DNA from: a bacterium OM1 bin76
GTDB lineage: Bacteria > Actinomycetota > Acidimicrobiia > Spongiisociales > ZC4RG35
NCBI GenBank assembly: GCA_002238785.1
Contig: MPNA01000008.1
Location: forward strand, 1-64,000
Length of the DNA: 64,000 nucleotides
Direction of reading: 5' to 3'
Position 1 is the stretch's first letter, and every line of letters begins with the position of its first letter. A program made the position numbers and the translations under genes. Under the pieces are notes generated by a model. That model saw only the letters and a program-made list of their open reading frames with translations. It was not told where the DNA came from and searched no databases. Positions 27,788 to 35,598 of this stretch are shown piece by piece.

Positions 27788-29419
27788 TTGACTCTCGCTA
27801 CTACGTACCATGGAAGGGAAGCGGAGCCTGGAGAGATCATACGCCGAACAGTTATTGCCGTGGCTCTGGTCTTGTGGGCCTGTGGTGGCGAATCGGCCCC
27901 GCCAACCACTGCCGAAGTCGGCGCGTCACTTACCACATCGGCAGTGGCAGCGACATCCACAGAGCCAACCAGCCGGACGTCATCTGAAGCCGCCACCCCC
28001 GAAGTCACCACGGCGCCGTCGGAGGAGACCACTTCCGCCTCCACAGAACCCGCCACCCCGTCGACTGAACCCTCCACTACCACCCGGGCCGAGGCGACCG
28101 AGTCGTCGTCACCCACCGCTGCAGTATCGAGCAGTGGTTATGAATTCCCTCCACCCCCCCAATTTCCCGAAGGTCCGATCTCCGATGGGTTGCGCTCCGA
28201 TCTTGACACGTTCTTCGACTTGCTGGAAGCCGAGCGGAGGATCGGGCGGGAAGAGGTGATTGCGGTGGCTTCCCATGGGGACGTCAGAAGCGCCTGGGTC
28301 CTCTCCGATGTGCTGCGCTTCGCCAACAGCGTGGAACTCCACGAGTTGCTGGGGGCCCGCCTTCAGGACCTGCTGGGCGCCGATTCCCTGGGTGGTGGGA
28401 CCCCGGATCTGTGGAAGGACGCCACCGACCTGCTCATCGCCTGGGACCTTCCGGACTTCCCCGAGTATCGGGAATACAAGGGACGCCTCTTCACGCTGGT
28501 GGAACCGGGCTGGGAGCCCTTCTTCAGCGATCCAGAAGCCACCATCGACTGGCGGTGGCTGAGTTGGGGAGGGGTATTCATCGACGATCGGCCCCTGGGA
28601 GCCACCACGGGTTGTCCCAGAGGATGCATCCCCTCCTTGGACGATCCCCCGGTGACCCCGGCCGAAGACGGCGGTTGGTATCCCGACGACGGGGTGGTCT
28701 TCGGAGTAACGATCAACGGGGAGTCACGCGCCTATCCCAAGAACCAGATGGAAGTCCACGAGATGGTCAACGACACCTTGGGAGGTCGAAGAATCGGCAT
28801 GCCTTATTGCACCTTGTGCGGCTCTGCCCAGGCCTACCTCACCGACCAGGTGCCGGCTGGTGTGCAGACCCCGGTTCTGCGCACCTCGGGCCTGCTGAGC
28901 CGATCCAACAAGGTCATGTATGACCTCAACACCAAGTCGGTGTTCGACACTTTCACCGGCGAGGCCCTCTCCGGACCGTTGCGGGAGGCTGGGGTGCGAC
29001 TCTCTCAGGCCACGGTGGTGTCATCCACCTGGGGGGCCTGGAAGGACGCGCATCCGGACACCACCATCCTGGCCGAAGATGGCGGCATGGGACGCAGCTA
29101 TCCGCTGGACCCCCTGAGAGGCAGGGACGACCACGGTCCCATCTTCCCGGTCGGCGACGTGGACACCCGCCTGGGTGTTCAGGATCTCGTGGTAGGGGTG
29201 GAACTGGAAGACGGAACCACCATCGCTTTCCCCCGCCAAACCGCCCTCTCGGTGATTGATGCCGGCGGAGAAGTGACCGCCGAGGGGGTGAGACTCATCA
29301 AGGACGGTGACGGCCTGCGAGCCATCATGGTCTCCGACGGTTCCCAAATAGCCTCCCACCAGGCGTTCTGGTTCGCATGGAGCCAGTTCTGGCCCGACAC
29401 CCTCCTGTGGTCACCCTAG
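27788..29419 (+). CDS. DUF3179-domain lipoprotein
   Basis: This secreted, probably lipid-anchored protein of up to 543 aa has a hydrophobic stretch ending in a lipobox-like VALVLWACGG. A Thr/Ser/Pro/Glu-rich linker (about residues 40-115) follows, then a DUF3179 domain to the end. Family hallmarks are GVTINGESRAYPKNQMEVHE, the CxxC of PYCTLCGSAQAY, and MYDLNTKSVFDTFTGEALSG. The function of the domain is not established. The start is uncertain: TTG at 27788 gives a long pre-lipobox region, and an internal start just before the IIRRTVIAVALVLWAC segment would make a better signal peptide. Confidence 0.75.
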   Translation: MTLATTYHGREAEPGEIIRRTVIAVALVLWACGGESAPPTTAEVGASLTTSAVAATSTEPTSRTSSEAATPEVTTAPSEETTSASTEPATPSTEPSTTTRAEATESSSPTAAVSSSGYEFPPPPQFPEGPISDGLRSDLDTFFDLLEAERRIGREEVIAVASHGDVRSAWVLSDVLRFANSVELHELLGARLQDLLGADSLGGGTPDLWKDATDLLIAWDLPDFPEYREYKGRLFTLVEPGWEPFFSDPEATIDWRWLSWGGVFIDDRPLGATTGCPRGCIPSLDDPPVTPAEDGGWYPDDGVVFGVTINGESRAYPKNQMEVHEMVNDTLGGRRIGMPYCTLCGSAQAYLTDQVPAGVQTPVLRTSGLLSRSNKVMYDLNTKSVFDTFTGEALSGPLREAGVRLSQATVVSSTWGAWKDAHPDTTILAEDGGMGRSYPLDPLRGRDDHGPIFPVGDVDTRLGVQDLVVGVELEDGTTIAFPRQTALSVIDAGGEVTAEGVRLIKDGDGLRAIMVSDGSQIASHQAFWFAWSQFWPDTLLWSP

Positions 29420-29500
29420 CCGTATAGGACCCTTTCCCACCGGATGCCAAGAGGGCCTTGGTTGTCGGTGGACAAGGTCCGCACTCAAGCGGAACCCTCC

Positions 29501-29518
29501 GATATAGCAACATATATC
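29501..29518. repeat. 18-bp A/T-rich dyad, copy 2
   Basis: GATATAGCAACATATATC lies in the convergent gap between the DUF3179 gene and trpS. It differs from the copy at 27633-27650 at three positions, two of which keep pyrimidine. See that entry. Confidence 0.4.
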
Positions 29519-29540
29519 GATTGGCCAGGTTGAACCGGCG

Positions 29541-30542
29541 TCAGGCGGACAGACCCACGGCCTCCCAAACCGTGGCCATGGAGACCTCGGCGCGCCGGCG
29601 AGCCTCCGCCGCTCCTTCCGCCATCAGGCGTGACACCTCGGCGTTGTCCATCCCCTGGTAGCGCTGCCGCACCGGTCTCAGGTACTCCACCAAGGCCTCC
29701 GCCACGGCCATCTTGAACCGACCGTACCCGGCATCCCGGTACTCGGAAGCCAACTCCTCCACCCCACGGCCTGTGGCGACCGAGAACAATTCCAACAGAT
29801 TGGAGATTCCCGGCTTGGTCTTCCACTCATAGGCCACCGTTCTCTCCGAATCGGTGACGGCACTCCTTATCTTGCGACGTATCTGATCGGACGAGTCGGT
29901 GAGCAACAGCCGTGAGCGAACATCGGAGTCGCTTTTGGACATTTTGGAAGTGGGGTCCTGCAAGGACATCACCCGCGCTCCCACCGCCGGAGTGATCCGC
30001 TCCGGCACCGGAAAGACTTCCCCAAAACGGTGATTGAACCGCTCCACCAGATCACGGGTCAACTCAAGGTGCTGGCGCTGGTCCTCCCCCACCGGGACGG
30101 CATGGACCTTGTGGATCAGAATGTCGGCCGCCATCAGCACCGGATAGGAGAGCAGACCCAGATTCTGGCCACTGCGGTCGGCCTTCTCCTTGAACTGGGT
30201 CATCCGGTTCAACTGACCGATCCCCGTGATGGTGGAAAGCACCCAGGCCAGTTCGGAGTGCTGGGGTACCTGGGACTGGAAATAGAACACCGAACGCTTG
30301 GGTTCTATCCCGGAGGCAATCACCAGTTTGGCGGTCTCCAAGCGGGCGGCCTGAAAAGCCGCCGGATCATAGGGGATGGTCATGGCATGGAGATCGACCA
30401 CGCAGTAGTAGGTCTCGTAGTCGTCCTGCATCTGCGCCCAATTGCGCAACGCTCCCACCAGATTGCCCAAGTGCAACTCACCGGTGGGCTGGATACCCGA
30501 AAAGACCTTCTTCTCACCTACATACATTTGAACAGCGCTCAT
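29541..30542 (-). CDS. trpS: Tryptophanyl-tRNA synthetase
   Basis: This class I synthetase of 333 aa charges tRNA-Trp. The start region is KKVFSGIQPTGELHLGNLVG, with the HIGH-type motif HLGN. The KMSKS loop appears as TSKMSKSDSD, and SYPVLMAADILIHKVHAVPVG-type active-site residues lie between. The frame runs open far upstream to 31898, but that part is antisense to cimA. The ATG at 30542 begins MSAVQMYVGEKKVF, and the ATG five codons later is also possible. It is divergent from the cimA leader. Confidence 0.94.
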   Translation of the reverse strand: MSAVQMYVGEKKVFSGIQPTGELHLGNLVGALRNWAQMQDDYETYYCVVDLHAMTIPYDPAAFQAARLETAKLVIASGIEPKRSVFYFQSQVPQHSELAWVLSTITGIGQLNRMTQFKEKADRSGQNLGLLSYPVLMAADILIHKVHAVPVGEDQRQHLELTRDLVERFNHRFGEVFPVPERITPAVGARVMSLQDPTSKMSKSDSDVRSRLLLTDSSDQIRRKIRSAVTDSERTVAYEWKTKPGISNLLELFSVATGRGVEELASEYRDAGYGRFKMAVAEALVEYLRPVRQRYQGMDNAEVSRLMAEGAAEARRRAEVSMATVWEAVGLSA

Positions 30543-30551
30543 CCTAGCCGG

Positions 30552-30580
30552 TTGACTCGTCAGAACAATCCTGCCATAAT
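30552..30580 (+). promoter_or_regulatory. Promoter of the cimA leader
   Basis: The -35 hexamer TTGACT (30552-30557) and -10 hexamer CATAAT (30575-30580) are separated by exactly 17 nt, a near-consensus sigma-70-type promoter. The expected transcription start, six to nine bases downstream, falls on or beside the GTG at 30589, so the leader peptide would be translated from a leaderless mRNA. Confidence 0.7.
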
Positions 30581-30588
30581 GTAGACGC

Positions 30589-30630
30589 GTGAGACAGATT
30601 AACTTGCTTTCGATCATTATTGATCCATAG
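30589..30630 (+). CDS. Isoleucine-rich leader peptide of cimA (attenuator)
   Basis: This is a 13-codon open frame from GTG to TAG. The peptide is VRQINLLSIIIDP: four isoleucine codons, three of them consecutive, plus two adjacent leucine codons. It stands between a good promoter and a strong intrinsic terminator upstream of citramalate synthase, whose pathway ends in isoleucine. In classical attenuation, ribosome stalling at scarce Ile (or Leu) codons would block the terminator and allow cimA expression. No ribosome site is present or needed if the mRNA is leaderless. This is inferred from sequence alone. Confidence 0.65.
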   Translation: MRQINLLSIIIDP

Positions 30631-30656
30631 GCGTCGGCCCCCCAAGCCTGCGCCAG

Positions 30657-30687
30657 AGCCCTCTGCCCGGCAGAGGGCTTTTTCTTT
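30657..30687 (+). terminator. Intrinsic terminator/attenuator before cimA
   Basis: AGCCCTCTGCC pairs perfectly with GGCAGAGGGCT around a single C (30657-30679), and a run of T (TTTTTCTTT) follows. It lies 20 nt upstream of the cimA start on the same strand and just after the Ile-rich leader peptide. That position makes it a regulatory terminator for cimA rather than the end of a previous gene. Confidence 0.8.
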
Positions 30688-30707
30688 GCCCCAACCAGGA
30701 CAGACCC

Positions 30708-32303
30708 ATGGCCTCCAACATCCATCCAGAACTCGAGATCTACGACACCACCTTGCGAGACGGCGCCCAGCAGGAGGGCATTTCCCTCACCGTCTCCGAC
30801 AAGCTGCGCATCGCCTCGCTGCTCGACTCCCTGGGAGTCCACTACATAGAGGGTGGATGGCCGGGAGCGTTGCCAAAGGACAACGAGTTCTTCAGCCGGG
30901 CCAAGACAGAGCTCTCCCTGTCCAACAGTCAACTCACCGCTTTCGGGTCCACCCGCCGCCCTTCCCGTAGGGTGGAAACCGATCCGCAGCTTCGGCACCT
31001 GCTGGAAGCCGAAACCGAGGTGATCTGCATCGTGGGCAAGTCCTGGGACTACCACGTCAGGGAGGCGCTGCGGTGCGATCTCGACGAAGGCATCCGCATG
31101 GCCGCCGAATCGGTGGAGTATCTCAAATCGAAGGGACGCCGGGTGTTCTTCGACGCCGAGCACTTCTTCGACGGGTACCGGACCAATCCCAGCTATGCCC
31201 TCGCCGTGATTACCGCAGCTTGGGAGGCAGGCGCCGAACGGCTGGTGCTGTGCGACACCAACGGCGGTGTGTTGCCCACCGAGATCAACCGGGTCATAGA
31301 CGTCCTTGGAAGGTCCTTGCCCATGGACGCCTTGGGGGTCCACTTCCACAACGATGCCGGATGCGCCGTCGCTTCTTCCCTGGACGCCGCCGCTCAGGGA
31401 GTGAGACAGGTTCAGGGGTGCATCAACGGCTATGGAGAACGGACCGGCAACGCCGATCTGTCCACGGTCATCCCTGACTTGGTTCTGAAGATGGGAGCAC
31501 CGGTGCTTGACACCCAGCGGCTTTCGCAGATTTCTTCCATTTCCCACCACATCGCCGAGGTGGTCAATATCACCCTGGACCCCCACCGTCCTTACGTGGG
31601 CGCCTCCGCCTTCACCCACAAGGCCGGGCTTCATACTTCGGCTCTGGCCCGGCGTCCCGACGCTTACGAGCACACCCGACCCGACTTGGTGGGCAACATC
31701 ACCCGCATGGTGATCTCCGAGCAGGCAGGTAGAGCCGCTGTCATCCGGAGGGCCGCTGCCGTGGGACTCACTGTCGACCAGGAATCCGCCGCATCCGTGC
31801 TGGAACGGGTGAAGGAGATGGAGCACCGCGGCTACCAATTCGAGGCAGCCGACGGTTCCTTCGAGTTGCTGATCAGACGGACTCTCGGCTTGCACCAAGA
31901 TCTCTTTTCAGCCGAAGGCTTCTCAGTCTCCATTCACCGCGACGACGGCCATGGGGACGTTGTCTCCCATGCCGAAGTGGTGGTGGATGTGGCCGGAGAA
32001 CATCACCGCACCACCGGTACCGGGGTAGGACCGGTCCACGCCCTCGACCAAGCCCTTCGCTCCTCTTTGATCGCAGCGTTTCCCCAGTTGGAAAGGCTGC
32101 GCCTCGTCGACTATCGGGTCCGGGTGCTTGACTCCTCCGATGGCACCAAGGCCACGGTCCGGGTATTGATCGAGACCTCCGACGGGACTACCTCCTGGGG
32201 AACAGTAGGAGTGCATCCCAACATCATCGAAGCCTCCTGGGAGGCCCTATCCGACGGGTTGACGGTGGGTCTGCTGCGATTGGGAGCAACTGACACCACC
32301 TGA
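30708..32303 (+). CDS. cimA: (R)-citramalate synthase
   Basis: This DRE-TIM metallolyase of 531 aa condenses pyruvate and acetyl-CoA to citramalate, the first step of the threonine-independent route to isoleucine. The N terminus has IYDTTLRDGAQQEGISLTV (the DTTLRDG motif), then IEGGWPGALPKDNEFF, which separates CimA from LeuA. Metal-binding HFHNDAGCAVASS and GCINGYGERTGNADL follow. The C-terminal LeuA-type regulatory domain (about 390-525) is present, so isoleucine feedback is likely. The upstream leader peptide and terminator point to attenuation as well. Confidence 0.93.
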   Translation: MASNIHPELEIYDTTLRDGAQQEGISLTVSDKLRIASLLDSLGVHYIEGGWPGALPKDNEFFSRAKTELSLSNSQLTAFGSTRRPSRRVETDPQLRHLLEAETEVICIVGKSWDYHVREALRCDLDEGIRMAAESVEYLKSKGRRVFFDAEHFFDGYRTNPSYALAVITAAWEAGAERLVLCDTNGGVLPTEINRVIDVLGRSLPMDALGVHFHNDAGCAVASSLDAAAQGVRQVQGCINGYGERTGNADLSTVIPDLVLKMGAPVLDTQRLSQISSISHHIAEVVNITLDPHRPYVGASAFTHKAGLHTSALARRPDAYEHTRPDLVGNITRMVISEQAGRAAVIRRAAAVGLTVDQESAASVLERVKEMEHRGYQFEAADGSFELLIRRTLGLHQDLFSAEGFSVSIHRDDGHGDVVSHAEVVVDVAGEHHRTTGTGVGPVHALDQALRSSLIAAFPQLERLRLVDYRVRVLDSSDGTKATVRVLIETSDGTTSWGTVGVHPNIIEASWEALSDGLTVGLLRLGATDTT

Positions 32304-32341
32304 GGCCAATTCTTTGAGGAATACCTCCCCCGGTTCCTGCG

Positions 32342-32905
32342 TCATCTGTCAGTGGGACGCTGACCCACGGGCAGTCCCAGCAGAACCCTCACCAGATAGG
32401 CGGTTGCTCCCCACAACCACTCTCCGTAAACATCCATAAACCAAAGGGGCACACTGGCCCAGTTGCGTTCGAGCCAGTTGGTGGGATCGGCCAGGCTCTC
32501 CAAAGAAGGGGTCAGGACCTTCTCAACTTCATCAGGCGAGGGGATGAATTCCGGCTCTTCGTCCAGCCGGGCCACCACTCCCAGCATCGGCAGGGCAAAA
32601 CGCACGGTGCGGATCACCGGCAGGAAACCCAACACCTCGACTTGGGAAGGATGGATCCCCACCTCCTCATAGGTCTCCCGAAGCGCGGTGTCAACCGGAC
32701 CGGTGTCCTCAGGATGAGACTTTCCACCCGGGAAGGCAACCTGGCCGGCATGGCTGTTGAGAGTGCGAGCCCGCTTGGTGAGCACCAATCGTGGAATTCC
32801 GTCCTCATCTGCGAAAATAGGGGCCAAGACCGCCGCCACGTCACCCTCGGGAAGATTCGGATCGACAGAGGAGTAATGAAGGCGGTCCCACATGCTCTCC
32901 ATCAT
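32342..32905 (-). CDS. Nudix hydrolase, CoA pyrophosphatase type
   Basis: This 187 aa protein has a Nudix box running from FPGGKSHPED to ALRETYEEVGI, including the REXXEEXG core. The segment after it (EVLGFLPVIRT) and the N-terminal LTKRARTLNSHAGQVAFPGG match the NudL/CoAse subgroup, which cuts CoA derivatives to phosphopantetheine and 3',5'-ADP. It is convergent with cimA and divergent from the acetyltransferase gene. Substrate assignment is by family likeness. Confidence 0.82.
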   Translation of the reverse strand: MMESMWDRLHYSSVDPNLPEGDVAAVLAPIFADEDGIPRLVLTKRARTLNSHAGQVAFPGGKSHPEDTGPVDTALRETYEEVGIHPSQVEVLGFLPVIRTVRFALPMLGVVARLDEEPEFIPSPDEVEKVLTPSLESLADPTNWLERNWASVPLWFMDVYGEWLWGATAYLVRVLLGLPVGQRPTDR

Positions 32906-32951
32906 GGCACGAAGGGCCTACAACCGAAAAACCGTGATCAACTTCCACTCC

Positions 32952-33515
32952 ATGCCACCGGCCGTACCCACCGACAGACTGTGGCTGCGCCGGTTTCGTT
33001 TCTCCGACGCTCGCCCACTGGCTGAAGCAGTAGGGCAGTCGCTTCCCGAACTGAGCCAGTGGCTGCCATGGGCCCAGGGTCTGTATGGAGTATCCGAAGC
33101 CCGCACCTTTGTCAAAAGCTCCAACCGGTCATGGCGCCGCGGGCGGGCTTTCGACTTCTCGATATCCATGAAAACCGAACCCGGCAGTGTGGTCGGGGGA
33201 GTGGGAATCTGGTACACCTCCCGGATCCAACGCAGCGGAGAGATCGGGTACTGGGTCAGAAGCGATCTGACCGGGATAGGAGTTGCCACCGAAGCCGCCG
33301 AGGCGTTGTTGCCCCTAGGATTCGAGGAATTGGGCCTCCATCGCCTTCTGATGAGAATCGCGGTGGGAAACCATTCAAGCCGCCGGGTGGCAGAAAAACT
33401 GGGATTCTCTTATGAGGGGATCGCCCGGGAGGAGATAATGATCAGAGGAAAGTGGATGGACCACGAAGTGTTTTCACTGCTGGAGCAAGAGTGGGCATCC
33501 CGCAATCCCCGGTGA
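32952..33515 (+). CDS. GNAT N-acetyltransferase, RimJ/RimL type
   Basis: This acetyltransferase of 187 aa has the RimJ/RimL pattern: TDRLWLRRFRFSDARPLAEA at the start, GEIGYWVRSDLTGIGVATEA as the acetyl-CoA loop, and a C-terminal NHSSRRVAEKLGFSYEGIAR. Targets in this group include ribosomal protein N termini and small amines, and cannot be told here. The ATG at 32952 fits homologues. The frame is open to 32892, which would overlap the Nudix gene's start. Its TGA overlaps the GTG of wecB. Confidence 0.82.
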   Translation: MPPAVPTDRLWLRRFRFSDARPLAEAVGQSLPELSQWLPWAQGLYGVSEARTFVKSSNRSWRRGRAFDFSISMKTEPGSVVGGVGIWYTSRIQRSGEIGYWVRSDLTGIGVATEAAEALLPLGFEELGLHRLLMRIAVGNHSSRRVAEKLGFSYEGIAREEIMIRGKWMDHEVFSLLEQEWASRNPR

Positions 33516-34615
33516 GCGTCGACCTTCCGCCCGGGTCCGTGGCAGTGGTGCTGGGCACCCGCCCCGAAATCATCAAGCTTGCCCACATCATCCGGCTGTT
33601 GGGACCGGCAGCTCGAGTGATCCACACCGGTCAGCACTACGACGCCAACCTCTCCTCGGTCTTCTTCCGCGCTTTTGACCTGCCGCTCCCAACTCTCTTC
33701 CTGGAGGTCGGGGGAGAACCGAGGGGCATCCAGATCGGAGAGGCAACCTCTCGTCTGACCCAAATGTTTTTGGACGACCCACCCCGGGCGGTGGTGGTGC
33801 AGGGTGACACCAACGCGGTGCTGGCCGGATCCTTGGCGGCCAACGCCTCCGACATCCCGCTGGTGCATGTAGAGGCCGGGCTGCGAAGCTACGACCGGGC
33901 CATGCCCGAGGAGCACAACCGGGTGGTGTGCGATCACCTGTCCGATCTGTGCTTGGCGCCAACCGGGACATCAGCCGCCAACCTGGCGAAAGAGGGAATC
34001 GCAGGCAGCAGGGTGGCGATCACCGGCAACCCGGTGGTCGAAGCGCTGCGCTCGCTTTTGCCGCCTGCTGACCAGCGCTCTCAGATGCTGTCCCGCCACG
34101 GCCTGCAATCCAATCGATTCATTCTGTCCACCTTCCACAGGCCGGAAAACGTGGACGATCGTCATACTTGGGAGACCATTCTCTCCGATCTGGCCGCACT
34201 ACCCCTGCCGGTGGTGCTGCCCCTCCATCCTCGCAGCCGCCACCGGGCCGCCTCGTTCGGCTTGCAGCCACTTCTCGACCAGATCCGGGTGGTGGACCCT
34301 CTCCCCTACCCCCAGTTTTTGGCTCTGCTCTCCGAATGCGCCCTCGCCGTCTCCGACTCGGGCGGAGTCCAAGAGGAAGTGTCGGTGGTAAAACGTCCCA
34401 TGGTGGTGGTCCGCAACTCCACCGAACGCCCCGAGGTGCTGGGCACCTTCGCCGTGCTCCGCCAGCCTGGTGATGGCGTCGGCGAGGCTGTAATCCAGAT
34501 TCTGCAATCCCTGCAAGACACCCATCACCAACTGGCCCAAACCCCCTCCCCCTACGGAGACGGAACCGCCTCCCAACGCTCGGTGACCTTGATCGAACGG
34601 CTCGCCGGAGCATAA
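33512..34615 (+). CDS. wecB: UDP-N-acetylglucosamine 2-epimerase (non-hydrolysing)
   Basis: This 367 aa GT-B-fold enzyme interconverts UDP-GlcNAc and UDP-ManNAc for cell-surface glycans. It has VVLGTRPEIIKLAHIIR at the N terminus, VVVQGDTNAVLAGSLAA, HVEAGLRSYDRAMPEEHNRV and the C-terminal SDSGGVQEE with RNSTERPE. The GTG at 33512 overlaps the stop of the acetyltransferase gene (GTGA) and matches the family start. The frame open to 33452 lacks homology upstream. No other glycan genes lie nearby. Confidence 0.92.
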   Translation: MSVDLPPGSVAVVLGTRPEIIKLAHIIRLLGPAARVIHTGQHYDANLSSVFFRAFDLPLPTLFLEVGGEPRGIQIGEATSRLTQMFLDDPPRAVVVQGDTNAVLAGSLAANASDIPLVHVEAGLRSYDRAMPEEHNRVVCDHLSDLCLAPTGTSAANLAKEGIAGSRVAITGNPVVEALRSLLPPADQRSQMLSRHGLQSNRFILSTFHRPENVDDRHTWETILSDLAALPLPVVLPLHPRSRHRAASFGLQPLLDQIRVVDPLPYPQFLALLSECALAVSDSGGVQEEVSVVKRPMVVVRNSTERPEVLGTFAVLRQPGDGVGEAVIQILQSLQDTHHQLAQTPSPYGDGTASQRSVTLIERLAGA

Positions 34616-34807
34616 GGAAGGCCTCCCCGCCTCAGCCGAACGACCCGCTTATGTCGAAGCGTCCAACCGGTTCAAGGGACCGGGCCAATCAAAAGGAAAT
34701 GGCGGAAACCGCCACATCGGTTTGCCACAGAGCATGTTCTAACACTCGGCGCCCATCCTGCGGTCTGCTCTTTTCATGCCAAAACAGAACATGGGTGGCA
34801 AGGAGGA
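34616..34807. other. Gap after wecB; no toxin gene seen
   Basis: This 190-base stretch separates wecB from the antitoxin remnant. A toxin gene would be expected downstream of a Phd/YefM antitoxin on the minus strand, but no frame here looks like RelE, Doc or PIN proteins. I see no terminator I would defend. Confidence 0.5.
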
Positions 34808-35075
34808 TCAAAACAGATACTCATCAGATTCACCGGGTTTGTCAAACCACTCGGCGGGCATGGGGGAAACGATATCTCCGATGATCTCAATGTTCTCCCG
34901 GTTGCGACCGAAAACCAGTTTCGACTTCCTGCAATAGGGAACCAAACGTGACACGGGATGTCCGTGTTTCGTAATCACCACTTGCCGGCCGCTGTCTGCC
35001 ACCTCATCCATTAGCTTCAAGCATTCGCCTTGAATTCCGACGCCTTGATGGTCGGTGGGACATCAAACCCGCCTT
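34808..35075 (-). pseudogene. Frameshifted Phd/YefM-family antitoxin remnant
   Basis: The main frame gives KLMDEVADSGRQVVITKHG then HPVSRLVPYCRKS, the typical antitoxin core. Its N-terminal part is found in another frame just upstream as TIKASEFKA, which normally joins straight on to give EFKAKCLKLMDEVA. A one-base indel near 35024 breaks the gene. The C terminus ends SDEYLF. No toxin partner follows. This could be a dead addiction module or a sequencing error. It stands between wecB and the CRISPR-Cas operon, an area prone to gene turnover. Confidence 0.6.
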
Positions 35076-35079
35076 CCTC

Positions 35080-35172
35080 TGTGACCAAGACTCTCCTTCC
35101 TTCCCTCCGCGACCGCTGTGACCATTAGAGGCAATAATATGACCATGGTCACATTTCATAGCGTTTGTGACC
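35080..35172. promoter_or_regulatory. Cluster of TGTGACC repeats with a 12-bp palindrome
   Basis: TGTGACC occurs at 35080, 35117 and 35166 on the plus strand, and as TGGTCACA (its complement) at 35146-35153. The last overlaps the perfect palindrome TGACCATGGTCA (35140-35151). Such a cluster looks like an operator array. It lies directly upstream of the antitoxin remnant and about 430 nt before cas3, so it may have served toxin-antitoxin autoregulation, or could act on the cas operon. Confidence 0.45.
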
Positions 35173-35268
35173 GCCAACGCACCCACGAGTCCTCAAGGGA
35201 AGACCGCTCGGAGGCACAACTCGGCAACTAGCACGAGGAGTGAAGGCACTTCCTTTGGTTGCATTTAG

Positions 35269-35598
35269 ATGGAACATGTATCTCAGTCATACCAACCCGT
35301 TGGGCCACCATGCCATGCTGACCTCATCCCCCTTCAAGGCGATGGCATATTAAATGTCACACCGCCTATTTACACTTCCATCGACAGAAGTGAAATACAC
35401 ACCACCCGAGCAAGATCAACCGAAGGAGGATCAACTCGTCCTCTCACCTACCCGACCCTGCCAATGACTTCGTGCCCCTCTTCGATAACTCTTTTGATTA
35501 CCGCCGATCTCATTGCTGTCCCCGCCGCCGAAGAAGCCTCAAAACAGAGATCAGGCATAGCCATAATGGGTGCCGCTCCAATGGCGGAAACCATCTGA
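35269..35598 (+). CDS. Doubtful 109-codon open frame before cas3
   Basis: This is an open frame from ATG to a TGA that shares a base with the cas3 ATG (TGATG), the kind of overlap used throughout the cas operon. I recognise no family. There is no ribosome site, and a second frame is also open across the last third. It may be a real small gene, but I think an untranslated cas leader is as likely. It is listed because the stop-start overlap is suggestive. Confidence 0.2.
   Translation: MEHVSQSYQPVGPPCHADLIPLQGDGILNVTPPIYTSIDRSEIHTTRARSTEGGSTRPLTYPTLPMTSCPSSITLLITADLIAVPAAEEASKQRSGIAIMGAAPMAETI

Noticed and set aside
30543-31898. N-terminal extension of trpS to a 785-codon frame
   Set aside because: The extra part is antisense to cimA. 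Tryptophanyl-tRNA synthetase begins at the KKVFSGIQPTG region, so the start is near 30542.
35575-35592. Repeat-like stretch GCCGCTCCAATGGCGG just before cas3, as a possible degenerate CRISPR unit regulating cas genes
   Set aside because: Only about a dozen bases resemble the complement of the repeat's end, with a 3-nt insertion and no palindrome or second copy. That is too weak to claim a regulatory mini-array.
34699-35592. 12-mer ATGGCGGAAACC present at 34699 and 35581
   Set aside because: It is short, not followed by further identity, and explainable by chance in two composition-similar stretches.
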